64,000 bases of DNA from Oscillospiraceae bacterium (GCA_020025575.1 JAHHRW010000006.1:54297-118296), one strand, 5' to 3'. Shown: positions 26,675-37,044, numbered from the stretch's first letter. The notes: generated by a model not told the origin, from the letters alone. Program-made: numbers and translations.

Positions 26675-29209
26675 TTGGCGCAACATAAAAAAGACTACAA
26701 GCCCGAAGACATTATGTTTCCGGATCAGGCGATCGTAAACTCCGAGCTTGTTCAGGAAATGAAGGACAGCTACATTGAGTATGCCATGTCCGTTATTGTA
26801 GGCCGTGCACTGCCGGATGTGCGTGACGGCCTGAAACCCGTACACCGCAGAATCCTTTATGCGATGTATGAAGACAATCTGACTTCTGACCGTCCCTTCC
26901 GCAAGAGTGCAACCTGCGTCGGTGACGTGCTGGGCCGTTACCATCCCCATGGCGATGCATCTGTTTACGATGCCCTGGTCCGAATGGCCCAGGATTTCTC
27001 CATGCGCTATATGCTGGTTGACGGCCACGGCAACTTCGGCAGCGTGGACGGCGACCCCCCTGCAGCTTACCGTTATACCGAGGCAAGAATGTCCAAAATC
27101 TCCAACGAGATGCTCCGGGACATCGAAAAGGATACCGTTGACTGGGACGCAAACTTCGACGAGACCCGCAAGGAGCCGCTGGTTCTGCCCTCCCGGTTCC
27201 CCAACCTGCTGGTGAACGGTTCTTCCGGTATCGCCGTCGGTATGGCCACCAATATCCCCCCGCATAACCTGACAGAGGTCATCAATGCCTGCATCTGCGT
27301 GCTGGATAATCCCGAAGCAACGCTGGCAGACCTCATGGAGCATGTCACCGGCCCTGACTTCCCCACCAAGGCAATTATCATGGGCCGTGCAGGGATTCGT
27401 GCAGCCTATGCCACCGGCAGGGGCCGGCTGACCCTGCGGGCAAGAACCCATTTTGAGGAATTTGGCCAGAACCGTACCCGCATCATCGTGACGGAGATCC
27501 CCTATCAGGTCAATAAGCGCATGCTCATCAAGCATATGGCAGATCAGGTCAACGACAAGCGTCTGGACGGCATTTCTGAAATCCGTGACGAATCTGACCG
27601 CAATGGTATGCGCATTGTCATTGAGCTCAAGCGTGATGCCAATGCCCAGGTGGTGCTGAACCGCCTGTTCAGCCAGACCAGCCTGCAGACCACCTTTGCC
27701 ATCAATATGATTGCGCTGGTGCGCAATCCCAACCACCCCAAGGTATTGCAGCCCAAGGTGCTGTCCCTGCGTGAGATTCTGGACGAGTATCTGATCTTCC
27801 AGGAGGATGTCATTGTCCGCCGTACCCGTTACGACCTGAAGAAGGCCCAAGAGCGTGCCCATCTGCTGGAGGGCTTGCTGATTGCCCAGGACAATATTGA
27901 CGAGGTCATCAAGATCATCCGTTCTTCCTACGATAACGCCAAGGAGAATCTGATGAACCGCTTTGGTCTGTCTGATGTGCAGGCACAGGCAATTCTGGAT
28001 ATGCGTCTGAAGGCGCTGCAGGGCCTGGATCGGGAGAAACTGCAAAATGAATATAACGAGCTGGAAGAGAAGATCGCCTATTACAAGCGCATTCTGGCCG
28101 ATCCACAGATGGTTAAGGATATCCTGAAAGAGGAGCTGACCGCCATCCGTGACAAGTTCGGTGACGAGCGCAAGACCGAGATTCAGGATGTTGAGGACGA
28201 AATCGATATCGAGGATCTCATCGAAGAGGAAGAGTGCTGCTTCACCTTGTCCAACGACGGTTATATCAAGCGTATGCCCGTGGATACCTACCGCACGCAG
28301 AGCCGGGGCGGCCGAGGCGTCAATGCCCAGAACTTGAAGGAAGAGGACTTCGTGAAGAATATCTTCGTGGCATCCACCCACGATCATATGCTGTTCTTCA
28401 CAGACCTGGGTCGTGTCCATCACCGCAAGGGCTATCAGATTCCCGAGGCAGGCCGTACCGCCCGTGGTACCGCCATCATCAACATCCTGCCTCTGGATCC
28501 CGGTGAGCAGGTCACCGCTGTGGTTACCACCCGTGAATTCCATGAGGATGAGTACCTGGTCATGGTGACCCGCAACGGTACCGTGAAACGTATGAATCTG
28601 CAAACCCTGTCCACCCGTCGCAAGGGCGGCATTCGTGCCCTGACGTTGGATGAGGGCGATCATCTGATCAATGTCATCCGCACCAATGGTGACGACAAGA
28701 TCATCATTGCTACTGCTCAGGGTATGGCCATTTGCTTCCACGAAACCGATGCACGTACCATGGGGCGTGACGCAACAGGTGTGCGTGGCATTTTGCTCAC
28801 CGGCGACGACTATGTGGTTGGTGCGGAAAAGGCAGAAGAGGGCAAGTGCCTGCTGACCGTCACCCAGCGTGGCTACGGCAAGCGTACCGAGGTCACCGAA
28901 TACCTGCGTACCGGCCCCGATGGCAGCAAGATCCCTCAGCTGCGCGGCGGCAAGGGTCTGAAGAACTACAACATCACCGAAAAGACCGGCAATGTGGCGG
29001 GCTGTCGTGTGGTTGCTGAGGATGACGATGTGATGCTGATTGAAAACGGCGGTGTCATCATCCGCATTCCTGCATCTTCCATCAACATCTACAAGCGTGA
29101 TACCCAGGGTGTTATCGTCATGCGTGTGGAAGAGGGCAATCAGGTGGTCTCTGTGGAGCGCATCGATCAGGTAGAAGAGGCCAAAACAGAAGAGGAAACC
29201 GCTGAATGA
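26675..29209 (+). CDS. gyrA: DNA gyrase subunit A
   Basis: An 844-residue breakage-rejoining subunit. The catalytic Tyr lies in YRYTEARMS (about residue 131). The quinolone region reads [12 protein letters not shown]. The GyrA box QSRGGRG (about 545) is in the DNA-wrapping C-terminal domain. The start is TTG at 26675 with AAGGAGG eight bases upstream. The stop overlaps rnhA by ATGA. The C-terminal tail is acidic ([11 protein letters not shown]). Confidence 0.97.
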   Translation: MAQHKKDYKPEDIMFPDQAIVNSELVQEMKDSYIEYAMSVIVGRALPDVRDGLKPVHRRILYAMYEDNLTSDRPFRKSATCVGDVLGRYHPHGDASVYDALVRMAQDFSMRYMLVDGHGNFGSVDGDPPAAYRYTEARMSKISNEMLRDIEKDTVDWDANFDETRKEPLVLPSRFPNLLVNGSSGIAVGMATNIPPHNLTEVINACICVLDNPEATLADLMEHVTGPDFPTKAIIMGRAGIRAAYATGRGRLTLRARTHFEEFGQNRTRIIVTEIPYQVNKRMLIKHMADQVNDKRLDGISEIRDESDRNGMRIVIELKRDANAQVVLNRLFSQTSLQTTFAINMIALVRNPNHPKVLQPKVLSLREILDEYLIFQEDVIVRRTRYDLKKAQERAHLLEGLLIAQDNIDEVIKIIRSSYDNAKENLMNRFGLSDVQAQAILDMRLKALQGLDREKLQNEYNELEEKIAYYKRILADPQMVKDILKEELTAIRDKFGDERKTEIQDVEDEIDIEDLIEEEECCFTLSNDGYIKRMPVDTYRTQSRGGRGVNAQNLKEEDFVKNIFVASTHDHMLFFTDLGRVHHRKGYQIPEAGRTARGTAIINILPLDPGEQVTAVVTTREFHEDEYLVMVTRNGTVKRMNLQTLSTRRKGGIRALTLDEGDHLINVIRTNGDDKIIIATAQGMAICFHETDARTMGRDATGVRGILLTGDDYVVGAEKAEEGKCLLTVTQRGYGKRTEVTEYLRTGPDGSKIPQLRGGKGLKNYNITEKTGNVAGCRVVAEDDDVMLIENGGVIIRIPASSINIYKRDTQGVIVMRVEEGNQVVSVERIDQVEEAKTEEETAE

Positions 29210-29646
29210 AGACCGTAACCATCTACACCGACGGCGCCTGTTCCGGCAATCCCGGCCCCGGGGGCTGGGGTGCGATTCTGGAGTTTAACGGCGTAGAAAA
29301 GGAAATTTCCGGCGGCGAGCCCAATACCACCAACAATCGTATGGAGCTGACCGCAGTGATTTGTGCATTGCAGGCGCTGAAAGAGCCCTGTATCGTGGAA
29401 CTGTATTCCGATTCCAAGTATGTCATCGACGCATTGGAAAAGGGCTGGGCCATGGGCTGGAAAAAGCGGGGCTGGGTGAAATCCGACAAAAAGCCTGCGC
29501 TGAACGCGGATTTGTGGGAAGTACTTCTGGAGCTTTGCCAGAAGCACTCCCTGCACTACCACTGGGTCAAGGGTCATGCCGCCAACCCCAAGAACAACCG
29601 CTGTGACGAATTGGCTGTGAATGAATGGAAAAAGCTCCGTTCATAA
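29206..29646 (+). CDS. rnhA: Ribonuclease HI
   Basis: A 146-residue RNase HI that cuts the RNA of RNA/DNA hybrids. The acidic catalytic residues are in [16 protein letters not shown] (Asp), NNRMELTAV (Glu), [11 protein letters not shown] (Asp) and NNRCDELA (Asp), and WVKGHA carries the loop His. It is translationally coupled to gyrA (ATGA). Being in the gyrase transcript is fitting for R-loop control, but this is inference. Confidence 0.95.
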   Translation: MKTVTIYTDGACSGNPGPGGWGAILEFNGVEKEISGGEPNTTNNRMELTAVICALQALKEPCIVELYSDSKYVIDALEKGWAMGWKKRGWVKSDKKPALNADLWEVLLELCQKHSLHYHWVKGHAANPKNNRCDELAVNEWKKLRS

Positions 29647-29656
29647 GGAGGTACAC

Positions 29657-29941
29657 ATGGAAGAAAAGTTTATTGCCGCATGGATGCAGGCCCGGGAAAC
29701 CGCCCAGCGTATGGGTGTCAGACTTCGTCCCATGGAAGCGTCCGACGCTATGCGTCAGGCCCACTACTGTCTGCGGGGGCACCGGGTCAGTGATGGATTC
29801 CAGATTCTGGCGGACAAGCGCCATCTGGAGCTGACGCTGGAGGCTCTGGCGGTGGACAAGCGTTTCACTGCTCTCTTTAGCGATGAAGAGGCCGATACCG
29901 CTTTGGGCAGACTGCTGGAAAACGGCTATTACGCCAAATAA
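29657..29941 (+). CDS. Small acidic helical protein of unknown function
   Basis: I do not recognise this 94-residue soluble protein. It appears all-helical with balanced charge (MEEKFIAAWMQARETAQ, then LTLEALAVDKRF). AAGGAGG lies before the ATG and it follows rnhA by 10 bp, so it is the last gene of the gyrBA-rnhA transcript, before a strong terminator. No motif suggests an activity. Confidence 0.65.
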   Translation: MEEKFIAAWMQARETAQRMGVRLRPMEASDAMRQAHYCLRGHRVSDGFQILADKRHLELTLEALAVDKRFTALFSDEEADTALGRLLENGYYAK

Positions 29942-29956
29942 CGGAAGAAATACCAC

Positions 29957-29989
29957 AAAAAAGAGGCACCCGATTGGGTGCCTCTTTTT
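29957..29989. terminator. Bidirectional terminator
   Basis: AAAAAGAGGCACCC pairs with GGGTGCCTCTTTTT around GATT. It serves both the gyrase transcript and the convergent ABC operon. Confidence 0.9.
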
Positions 29990-29995
29990 GCAGGA

Positions 29996-31684
29996 TTATC
30001 CGTTACTAGGATGGCTGGATGCGTATTGCGCAAGCCAGGCGATGGTATTGATGGCTGTTTCAGGAATTTCAAAGTGGTAGGTGTTCGAGATGTCGTAGTC
30101 ATCTTTTGTGGTTTTATCTTCCAGATCGATGAGAAGATCATATACCGTTTCGGCGGTCTCTTCACCGCTGTAATAATAGAGCGATGTTCCATACATTTTT
30201 CCGGCCTTGCATTCCTCAAAGAAGATTTTCAGCAGAGCCTCTTGCTCTGTTCTGTTCAGGCTGTATCGCCCTTCATCTTCATAGTTCTGCGTATGATAAA
30301 CGGTGAGGTCTACGTATTCGATTTTTTCCAGAAGTTCCTCAAGGGTGCTGATCCCCAGCTGATATTCCGGCTGACTTATGTACCAATTGATCTGCTCCCG
30401 GACAGAATCCACGGCCCGGTATGTCCGCTTGACGGTGCTGCCGTCCTTCATTTGGTAAGTCAGATGTACATCCTGGGGCGGAAGGTCAGAGGAGCTGTAT
30501 GGTTCCAAGGTACTCTGGTCAATCAGCACCTGATGCAGCTGTTCCAGTTTTTCAATCTGTGCCGGGTCTTCTGTAAAGTAGAAGCTGGAGCTGCCTTCGT
30601 AGGAGCGAAGTTCCACCCGAGACACCTGATCCACACTGGGAAGATAGGTGATGAGCCCCAGCGGGTCCATCTTGGTCACAAGCACAGAGCCTGCCAGTAC
30701 CACCGCAATTGCCGCCAATCCGGCCATGGATTTCAGATTGAATACCTTGGAGCTGCGGTGCAGCAGCATAATGGATGCAAAATAACCGACGACGATGCCA
30801 AAGCCCAGCATGATCCAATAGCTGCTGGCGAAGGTCAAAAGCGAGAAGAAGGACGTAAAGATACAGCCACCGGCAAGGGTGCTCACCAGAATGAAGAGAA
30901 TATTGAGTTTGGGAAATGCCATGAAATGCTCAGCACATTCCAGTTTCCGGATGCGGTACAGCACCAGCGATAAAAGCATCAGCCCCACACCGATGGCTGC
31001 AAAGATGGTAAGGGTCTGGGTGTATGCAGCAAAATCTATGCCGGATTCCCAGGATCTTGATTGATCGAAGGACTGAAATATCATGGTTGCCGGCGGGCAA
31101 AACTGCATAAAGGGGTCTGCGTCCAGATCGATTCCCGGCAGGAACGGAATATACAGGATATCTGTCGCAAAGTAAGCCAGGGGCGCAGCGAAATTGATTA
31201 AGGCAAATACGGCAGCTGCGGCAAATTTTCGTCCGGTGAGCATCACACAGAAGATGCCAAGACCAAAGAAGAATGCGAACTGCAGCACCATAAACCCAAA
31301 CAGGGAAAATACATTGCCGCTGCACAGCGGAGCGATGCTCATGCAGAAGATTCCGCTGGGGACAATGTGCATCACAAAGCCGGACAGCAGGTGGATGAGG
31401 AACTGATGTTCCCGACGAATGGGTAGGCAGTGGGTGGTGATGCACTCTTTTGGGTCAAACAGATAGCCGAACAGCGTCGCTGCACACACAAAGCCATAGA
31501 TCATGTTTGCAATGACAAACGGGGCGGGGAAAATGTCATACCGGTCGGTAAGATCCTGTCCATTGCTGTATAGCATGTAGCCGCCGATCAAATACATCAC
31601 GCACCATATCAGCCACACAGGAGAAAAACGGGTGAAGTCCTTTTTGAAAAGGGTCAGATCAGAGGATAATGTCTTTGATTTCAT
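29996..31684 (-). CDS. ABC-2 type exporter permease
   Basis: A 562-residue membrane protein. Six hydrophobic segments lie in the first 330 residues (FSPVWLIWCVMYLIGGYML to about 340), then a 220-residue soluble domain, probably outside the membrane, of unknown fold. It pairs with the ATPase upstream (26-base overlap, its own AGGAGG inside that gene). With the GntR gene this is a YtrA-YtrB-like unit, which in Bacillus responds to cell-wall antibiotics. Substrate is unknown. Confidence 0.83.
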   Translation of the reverse strand: MKSKTLSSDLTLFKKDFTRFSPVWLIWCVMYLIGGYMLYSNGQDLTDRYDIFPAPFVIANMIYGFVCAATLFGYLFDPKECITTHCLPIRREHQFLIHLLSGFVMHIVPSGIFCMSIAPLCSGNVFSLFGFMVLQFAFFFGLGIFCVMLTGRKFAAAAVFALINFAAPLAYFATDILYIPFLPGIDLDADPFMQFCPPATMIFQSFDQSRSWESGIDFAAYTQTLTIFAAIGVGLMLLSLVLYRIRKLECAEHFMAFPKLNILFILVSTLAGGCIFTSFFSLLTFASSYWIMLGFGIVVGYFASIMLLHRSSKVFNLKSMAGLAAIAVVLAGSVLVTKMDPLGLITYLPSVDQVSRVELRSYEGSSSFYFTEDPAQIEKLEQLHQVLIDQSTLEPYSSSDLPPQDVHLTYQMKDGSTVKRTYRAVDSVREQINWYISQPEYQLGISTLEELLEKIEYVDLTVYHTQNYEDEGRYSLNRTEQEALLKIFFEECKAGKMYGTSLYYYSGEETAETVYDLLIDLEDKTTKDDYDISNTYHFEIPETAINTIAWLAQYASSHPSNG

Positions 31685-32540
31685 AATCTACACCTCCTAA
31701 TTCGTAAATGAAAATTTCTTCAAGGGACAGGGGCAGAACGTCGTAATAAACAAGATTGGAAGCAGAAAGAATGTCAAGGGCTCTTTTGGTGGTGGCACGG
31801 ACGATCAGTGTGGTCAGTCGACCGGAATCTGTCCGGTGCAGAACCTGCAGATTGGCAGGGATTTCTCCCACCAGTTGGATTTTCACGGTGTTGCCCTGCA
31901 TGTCGGCAAGACTCCGCTCCAGCAGCATCTTACCTTGGTTCATAATGCCCACATGGTCGCAGATATCTTCCAGCTCCCGCAGATTGTGACTGGAAACCAG
32001 AATGGTGGTTCCCTGCTGAGCCACATCCGACATCATGAGGCTCCACACCTGACGGCGCATGACCGGGTCCAGTCCGTCTACCGGCTCGTCAAGAATCATG
32101 ATGTCCGGGCGGCAGGAAATGGTCAGCCAGAAGGCTGCCTGTTTCTGCATACCCTTGGAGAAACGGCGAATGGGGGTCTTGGCGGGAAGATCGAAAGCCT
32201 CCCCTACTTTTTTGAATAGTTCGTTGTCGAATTTGGGGTAAATGCCTGCGTAGAATTTGCGCATATCCTCAATGTTGGCACCGTTGAAGAAAAACAGGTC
32301 ATCGGTGATGGCTGCCATTCTGGATTTGACAGCGGTGTTTTCATAGATTTTCTCCCCGTCCAGGGTGACACTGCCGGAATCGGGACGATACACGCCGGTG
32401 ATGTGGCGAATGGCAGTGGATTTGCCGGCACCGTTGGGGCCAACCAAACCGTAAACGGCACCTGTGGGGACAGTCATATTTAAGTCGTCCAGGGCTTTGA
32501 AATTACCAAAAGTTTTGGTGAGATTCTGAATTTCAAGCAT
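31659..32540 (-). CDS. ABC transporter ATP-binding protein (YtrB-like)
   Basis: A 293-residue ABC ATPase. Walker A GPNGAGKST is near residue 37, the signature is the variant FSKGMQKQ rather than LSGGQ, and Walker B is IMILDEPVDGLD. It powers the permease downstream. The ATG at 32540 has GGAGG eight bases upstream; the GTG nine bases earlier touches that site. Its start overlaps the end of the regulator gene. Confidence 0.9.
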   Translation of the reverse strand: MLEIQNLTKTFGNFKALDDLNMTVPTGAVYGLVGPNGAGKSTAIRHITGVYRPDSGSVTLDGEKIYENTAVKSRMAAITDDLFFFNGANIEDMRKFYAGIYPKFDNELFKKVGEAFDLPAKTPIRRFSKGMQKQAAFWLTISCRPDIMILDEPVDGLDPVMRRQVWSLMMSDVAQQGTTILVSSHNLRELEDICDHVGIMNQGKMLLERSLADMQGNTVKIQLVGEIPANLQVLHRTDSGRLTTLIVRATTKRALDILSASNLVYYDVLPLSLEEIFIYELGGVDYEIKDIIL

Positions 32541-32904
32541 GATTTCCACCTCCTAATTGGGTTAAACGAGAGACCAGCTCCATGGGAGAAACGCCCAGAT
32601 TTATCAAAGTCTTGGAAGTTTCATCAAATGTTTCCAATAACTTCTCTGTTTCGGAACTGTCTTTATTCTTTTTCGGACAGACAAAGCTTCCCTTTCCCGG
32701 TATGGAAATGATCCAGCCGGCGTTTTCCAATTCTCGATAGGCCCGCTGAATGGTATTGGGATTGATGCTCAGCGTGCTTGCCATTTCCCGAACACTGGGG
32801 AGCTGATCCCCTTCCTGCAGGATATCACTGGCAATCTCTTGACGGATCTGGGCAATGATCTGCTCATAGAGCGGTCGAGAATCCCGAAAGTCGAGTGTTC
32901 TCAT
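32533..32904 (-). CDS. GntR-family (YtrA subfamily) repressor
   Basis: A 123-residue GntR regulator of the short YtrA type: a winged helix (SVREMASTLSINPNTIQRAY) and only a small C-terminal dimer helix, no ligand-binding domain of FadR/HutC size. It probably represses its own operon through the CTGTATTA repeats upstream. AAGGAG lies before the ATG at 32904; an earlier in-frame start lies inside the promoter. Confidence 0.9.
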   Translation of the reverse strand: MRTLDFRDSRPLYEQIIAQIRQEIASDILQEGDQLPSVREMASTLSINPNTIQRAYRELENAGWIISIPGKGSFVCPKKNKDSSETEKLLETFDETSKTLINLGVSPMELVSRLTQLGGGNHA

Positions 32905-32919
32905 AAAAGGTACTCCTTT

Positions 32920-32973
32920 CTGTATTAACTGTATTAACACGGATATCATACACGTAATACAGTTGTTTGTCAA
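32920..32973 (-). promoter_or_regulatory. Promoter and operator of the YtrA-like operon
   Basis: Leftward: -35 TTGACA (32968-32973), 17-base spacer, -10 TATGAT (32945-32950). CTGTATTA occurs at 32920-32927 and 32929-32936, and its complement TAATACAG at 32956-32963. The inverted pair straddles the -10, as expected for a GntR repressor site. Confidence 0.8.
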
Positions 32974-33137
32974 GATGGCAAATCGTCTGAAGTTTCAGCA
33001 GCCACGAACCACAAAAAAATCCCACTCCCGAAAAGAGCGTTGCCATAAGAAAACATGAAAAAAACCAGTAAAATCAATGTTTTTAGGGCAGCGGAAAACG
33101 GGGCAGGTCAAAACAACTGAATAATCAGGCAGAAACA

Positions 33138-33170
33138 GGGTGTTGTCAAGTATGACAGCGCCCTTTTCTG
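33138..33170 (+). terminator. Terminator at the left border of the element
   Basis: GGGTGTTGTC pairs (with G-T pairs) with GACAGCGCCC around AAGTAT, then TTTTCTG. The 160 bp between the GntR promoter and this hairpin hold no gene and probably contain the junction. Confidence 0.65.
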
Positions 33171-33180
33171 TTCCCCGGCC

Positions 33181-33220
33181 AAGCCGCAGATTTTGAAAAA
33201 AGTCTGCGGCTTTTCTTTTT
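33181..33220 (+). terminator. Second border terminator
   Basis: AAGCCGCAGA (33181-33190) pairs with TCTGCGGCTT (33203-33212), then TTCTTTTT. The first backbone gene of the element starts 30 bp later. Confidence 0.75.
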
Positions 33221-33249
33221 GCCCAAAAGCAGAAAGGAGGCGACAACCT

Positions 33250-33480
33250 ATGTATTTCACATCCGGCAGCGACCGGGCCTTTGAACAGCTCATGCAGGGC
33301 AAGCCCGGTTTCGACCACTACGACAGCGGCGAGGCGGTCACGCCGGAGGACTGCGGCACCTGCCGCTTTTATCGCCCGCACTGGAAATATCAATTCTGCG
33401 TCTATGCGGAATGTCCCTACCAGCCGGGCAAGCTGACCGCCTACGACGCGGTGACATTTCGAGTGAAAGGAGTTGAGAAC
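33250..33480 (+). other. In-frame Cys-rich leader fused to the replication initiator
   Basis: An open stretch of 77 codons with its own ATG (33250) and AAGGAGG nine bases before it. It encodes a Cys-rich small domain (DCGTCRFYRPHW, then FCVYAECPYQ) and runs without stop into the initiator ATG at 33481. It may be a separate small gene that lost its stop, giving a fused and a short product. Confidence 0.55.
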
Positions 33481-34371
33481 ATGGCAGTATTTCGTGTAAA
33501 GCGTAACAAGGGCTACACGGTGATGTCCAATGACCACCTGCGGAACAAGGACTTATCCCTGAAAGCCAAGGGCCTGTTATCGCAAATGCTCTCTCTGCCG
33601 GAAGATTGGGACTATACGCTCAAAGGCTTATCCCTTATCAACCGGGAGCAGATCGACGCGATCCGGGCCGCAATCCGGGAGTTGGAACAGGCCGGGTACA
33701 TCGTCCGATCCCGTAAGCGCGACAGCCAAGGACGTTTGCGCGGCGCAGACTATGTGATCTATGAACAGCCCCAGCCTGTGCCGGATTCACCTACGTTGGA
33801 AAATCAAACGTTGGATAATCCAACGCAGGAAAAGCCTACGTTGGGAAAACCGACACAATTAAATAAAGATATATCAAGTAAAGAAAAATCAATTACGGAT
33901 GTATCAATTACCGATCCCATTCCTATCCTTTCCCGCCCCTCTCCTTTGGAGGACGAGGCGGCACAGCCGCCGGAACGGAAAGAAACGGAAGCGAAATCAC
34001 AGAGCGCCATAGAGATTTATCGTCAAATCATCATGGACAACATCGAGTATGAACACCTTTGCCAGCACGCCAAGGGCATTGGCCGGGAAACACTGGACGA
34101 GATTGTGGACTTGCTGGTGGAAACCGTATGCAGCGCCCGCAAGACCATCCGTATTGCCGGGGACGATTACCGGGCAGAGCTGGTGAAATCCAAGTTTATG
34201 AAGCTGGACAGCTCTCATATTGAGTTTGTCTTTGACTGTTTGAGCAAGAACACTTCGGAAATCCGCAACATCAAGAAATACCTGCTGGCTATGCTGTTCA
34301 ATGCGCCCAGCACGATCAACGGTTACTATACCGCGCTGGTGGCCCATGACATGAACACCGGCAAAATCTGA
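33481..34371 (+). CDS. Replication initiator protein A-like (winged-helix)
   Basis: A 296-residue initiator of the RepA N-domain type used by Clostridia ICEs for autonomous replication of the circular form. The N-terminus MAVFRVKRNKGYTVMSNDHL with LSLKAKGLLSQMLSLP and the helix-turn-helix ALRAAIRELEQAG-type block is typical. A Thr/Pro-rich repeat (TLENQTLDNPTQEKPTLGKP, about 103-122) links to a C-terminal domain shared with DUF6017. AAGGAG lies before the ATG. A longer in-frame product from 33250 is possible. Confidence 0.8.
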   Translation: MAVFRVKRNKGYTVMSNDHLRNKDLSLKAKGLLSQMLSLPEDWDYTLKGLSLINREQIDAIRAAIRELEQAGYIVRSRKRDSQGRLRGADYVIYEQPQPVPDSPTLENQTLDNPTQEKPTLGKPTQLNKDISSKEKSITDVSITDPIPILSRPSPLEDEAAQPPERKETEAKSQSAIEIYRQIIMDNIEYEHLCQHAKGIGRETLDEIVDLLVETVCSARKTIRIAGDDYRAELVKSKFMKLDSSHIEFVFDCLSKNTSEIRNIKKYLLAMLFNAPSTINGYYTALVAHDMNTGKI

Positions 34372-34386
34372 AAGGAGGACGGCCCT

Positions 34387-34599
34387 ATGAAACAGGGTGC
34401 ATTGATTTTCGACGAGCGCAGCGACCGTTACGACATTCGCTTTGATCTGGCGGACTACTACGGCGGCCTACACTGTGGGGAAACCTTTGACGTGATGGTG
34501 GGCGGCAGGTGGAAGCCCACCCGCATTGAGTACGGGGCCAACTGGTATCTGGTTGGCATCCGTGCCGACGATCTTTCCGGCCTGCGGGTGCGGATTTAA
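34387..34599 (+). CDS. DUF5348 protein
   Basis: A 70-residue beta-rich protein (SDRYDIRFDLADYYGGLHCG, then TRIEYGANWYLVGI). DUF5348 proteins recur beside the initiator in this element family; role unknown. AAGGAGG lies before the ATG, 16 bp after the initiator stop. Confidence 0.78.
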   Translation: MKQGALIFDERSDRYDIRFDLADYYGGLHCGETFDVMVGGRWKPTRIEYGANWYLVGIRADDLSGLRVRI

Positions 34600-34703
34600 T
34601 CGGGTCAACCGGCGCAAGCGGCTGTCCCTTTTCTGTTTCCTGCGGCGGCTGACGGTGCCACCTTAACCGTGCCGCCGCACTTCTGCGAAAGGAGGGATAG
34701 CGA

Positions 34704-35180
34704 TTGCAGGAGGAAGTAACCCAAAAGACAATAGCCTTTTCCATCAAATCGGCCAAGCTGACAATCCAAGTGCTGCAAGCGGCGGCCCGCAAGTTTCTGG
34801 AAACCCAAAACAAGGGCAAGACCAAGCTGCACCACGGCCAGCAGAGCCTAAAGCAGCTCAAAAAGCACGGGGCGGCCCTGTCCAATGTCGAGATCACCGA
34901 CGCCAACATTGGACTGTTTAAGCCCTGTGCCAAGAAATACGGCGTGGACTTCACGCTGCGAAAAGACGCCACTACCCAGCCCCCGCACTACATCGTGATT
35001 TTCAAGGCCAAGGACGCCGACAACATGGAACAGGCGTTCAAGGAGTTCACGGCCAAGAAGTTGCAGCGGGAGGAACGGCCCTCGATCCGCAAGGACATTG
35101 CCGCAAGCAAGGAAAAGGCAGCGGCCCGCAACGCTGACCGGGCCAAGGAAAAATTCAAAGAAAGGGGGCTGTCACTATGA
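34704..35180 (+). CDS. PcfB family protein (DUF3801)
   Basis: A 158-residue PcfB-like protein; in pCF10, PcfB escorts the processed DNA to the coupling protein. It begins MQEEVTQKTIAFSIKSAKLT and ends with a Lys/Arg-rich tail. The start is TTG at 34704, seven bases after GGAGGG. The stop overlaps the VirD4 start by four bases, so the two partners are coupled. Confidence 0.83.
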   Translation: MQEEVTQKTIAFSIKSAKLTIQVLQAAARKFLETQNKGKTKLHHGQQSLKQLKKHGAALSNVEITDANIGLFKPCAKKYGVDFTLRKDATTQPPHYIVIFKAKDADNMEQAFKEFTAKKLQREERPSIRKDIAASKEKAAARNADRAKEKFKERGLSL

Positions 35181-36988
35181 AGCCGGAAATGAAAAAACTG
35201 ATAATCGCCAATCTGCCCTATCTACTGGTTGTCTATCTGTTCGGCAAGCTGGGGCAGGCGTACCGGCTGGCGGAGGGCATCGACCTTTCCCAAAAGCTCC
35301 TGCACTTTGCGGATGGATGCGCGGCGGCCTTTGAAAGTGCTGCCCCCAGCTTCCACCTCTTTGACCTGCTGATCGGCGTCGCCGGTGCTGCGGCGCTGCG
35401 GCTCATGGTGTATTGCAGAGGCAAGAACGCCAAGAAATACCGCAAAGGCGTGGAGTACGGCAGCGCTCGATGGGGCGGCCCCAAGGATATAGCCCCCTAT
35501 ATCGACCCCAATTTTGACAACAACATTCTGCTGACACAGACGGAACGGCTCACCATGAACAACAGGCCGAAAGACCCCAAAACCGCAAGAAACAAAAATG
35601 TTCTGGTGATCGGCGGTTCCGGCTCCGGCAAGACCCGGTTCTTCGTGAAGCCAAACCTGATGCAATGTGTGTCCAAGGACTATCCGACCTCTTTCGTGAT
35701 AACCGATCCCAAGGGCAGCTTGATCGGTGAAGTGGGCCAGCTCCTTATCCGCAGCGGTTACCGCGTGAAAGTGCTGAACACCATCAACTTTTCCAAGAGC
35801 ATGAAATACAACCCGTTTCGGTATCTGCACTCGGAAAAAGACGTGTTGAAGCTGGTAAATACCTTGATCTGCAACACTAAAGGTGAGGGCGAAAAAAGCG
35901 CGGAAGATTTTTGGGTGAAATCGGAACGGCTGTTCTACACGGCCCTGATCGGCTATATCTGGCAGGAAGCGCCGGAGGAAGAAATGAACTTCACGACGCT
36001 GCTTGAAATGATAAATGCCAGCGAAGCCCGCGAGGACGACCCGGAATTTCAATCGCCGGTAGATTTGATGTTTGAGCGATTGGAGGAACGCGATCCAGAC
36101 CACTTTGCCGTCCGCCAGTATAAAAAGTTCCTGCTTTCGGCGGGCAAGACCCGTTCCTCAATCCTTATCAGCGCAGGCGCGAGAATGGCCCCTTTTGACA
36201 TTCGGGAAGTCCGGGAGCTGATGGAGGACGACGAACTGGAACTTGACACCATCGGGGACGAGAAAACGGCGCTCTTCCTGATTATGTCGGACACGGACAC
36301 CACCTTTAATTTCATTCTGGCAATGGTACAGAGCCAGCTTATCAACCTGCTTTGTGACCGGGCCGATGATAAATACGGCGGGCGGCTGCCTGTTCACGTC
36401 CGCATGATACTGGACGAGTTTGCGAACATCGGCCAGATACCCAACTTTGACAAGTTGATCGCCACCATCCGAAGCCGTGAAATCTCGGCTTCTATTATTT
36501 TGCAAAGCCAGTCACAGTTAAAGGCCATCTACAAGGACGCTGCGGAAATCATTTCCGACAACTGCGACTGTACGCTTTTCCTTAGTGGGCGGGGCAAGAA
36601 CGCCAAGGAAATCTCTGACGTGCTGGGCAAAGAAACCATCGACACCTACAACCAGAGCGAAAACCGGGGCGCACAGACCTCTCACGGATTGAATTATCAG
36701 AAGTTAGGAAAGGAGTTGATGTCACAGGACGAGATTGCAACGATGGACGGAGGCAAGTGTATTTTGCAGGTGCGCGGTGTAAGGCCGTTTTTCAGCGAGA
36801 AATACGACATTACCTGTCACTCCCGTTATAAATACCTTTCCGACGCCGACAAGAAGAACTATTTTGACGTGGACAGGTACTTGACCGCCCTGCGCCGGAA
36901 ACGGCAGCGGGTGGTGTCGCAGGAGGAAACCTTTGACCTCTACGACATAGACCTGTCGGATGAAGATATGGCCGCCGTGAACGAATAA
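35177..36988 (+). CDS. VirD4/TraG-type coupling ATPase
   Basis: The 603-residue type IV coupling protein that feeds relaxase-bound DNA to the channel. Two N-terminal transmembrane helices (residues 9-25 and about 60-80) are followed by Walker A GGSGSGKTRF (about 140) and Walker B MILDEFANIG. The C-terminal part holds ILQSQSQLKAIYKD. It overlaps pcfB by ATGA. Confidence 0.92.
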   Translation: MKPEMKKLIIANLPYLLVVYLFGKLGQAYRLAEGIDLSQKLLHFADGCAAAFESAAPSFHLFDLLIGVAGAAALRLMVYCRGKNAKKYRKGVEYGSARWGGPKDIAPYIDPNFDNNILLTQTERLTMNNRPKDPKTARNKNVLVIGGSGSGKTRFFVKPNLMQCVSKDYPTSFVITDPKGSLIGEVGQLLIRSGYRVKVLNTINFSKSMKYNPFRYLHSEKDVLKLVNTLICNTKGEGEKSAEDFWVKSERLFYTALIGYIWQEAPEEEMNFTTLLEMINASEAREDDPEFQSPVDLMFERLEERDPDHFAVRQYKKFLLSAGKTRSSILISAGARMAPFDIREVRELMEDDELELDTIGDEKTALFLIMSDTDTTFNFILAMVQSQLINLLCDRADDKYGGRLPVHVRMILDEFANIGQIPNFDKLIATIRSREISASIILQSQSQLKAIYKDAAEIISDNCDCTLFLSGRGKNAKEISDVLGKETIDTYNQSENRGAQTSHGLNYQKLGKELMSQDEIATMDGGKCILQVRGVRPFFSEKYDITCHSRYKYLSDADKKNYFDVDRYLTALRRKRQRVVSQEETFDLYDIDLSDEDMAAVNE

Positions 36989-37044
36989 CCGACGGCTTTC
37001 CTTATCAACAAATCATATCAATCTAAAATTATGGAGGTAAATTT

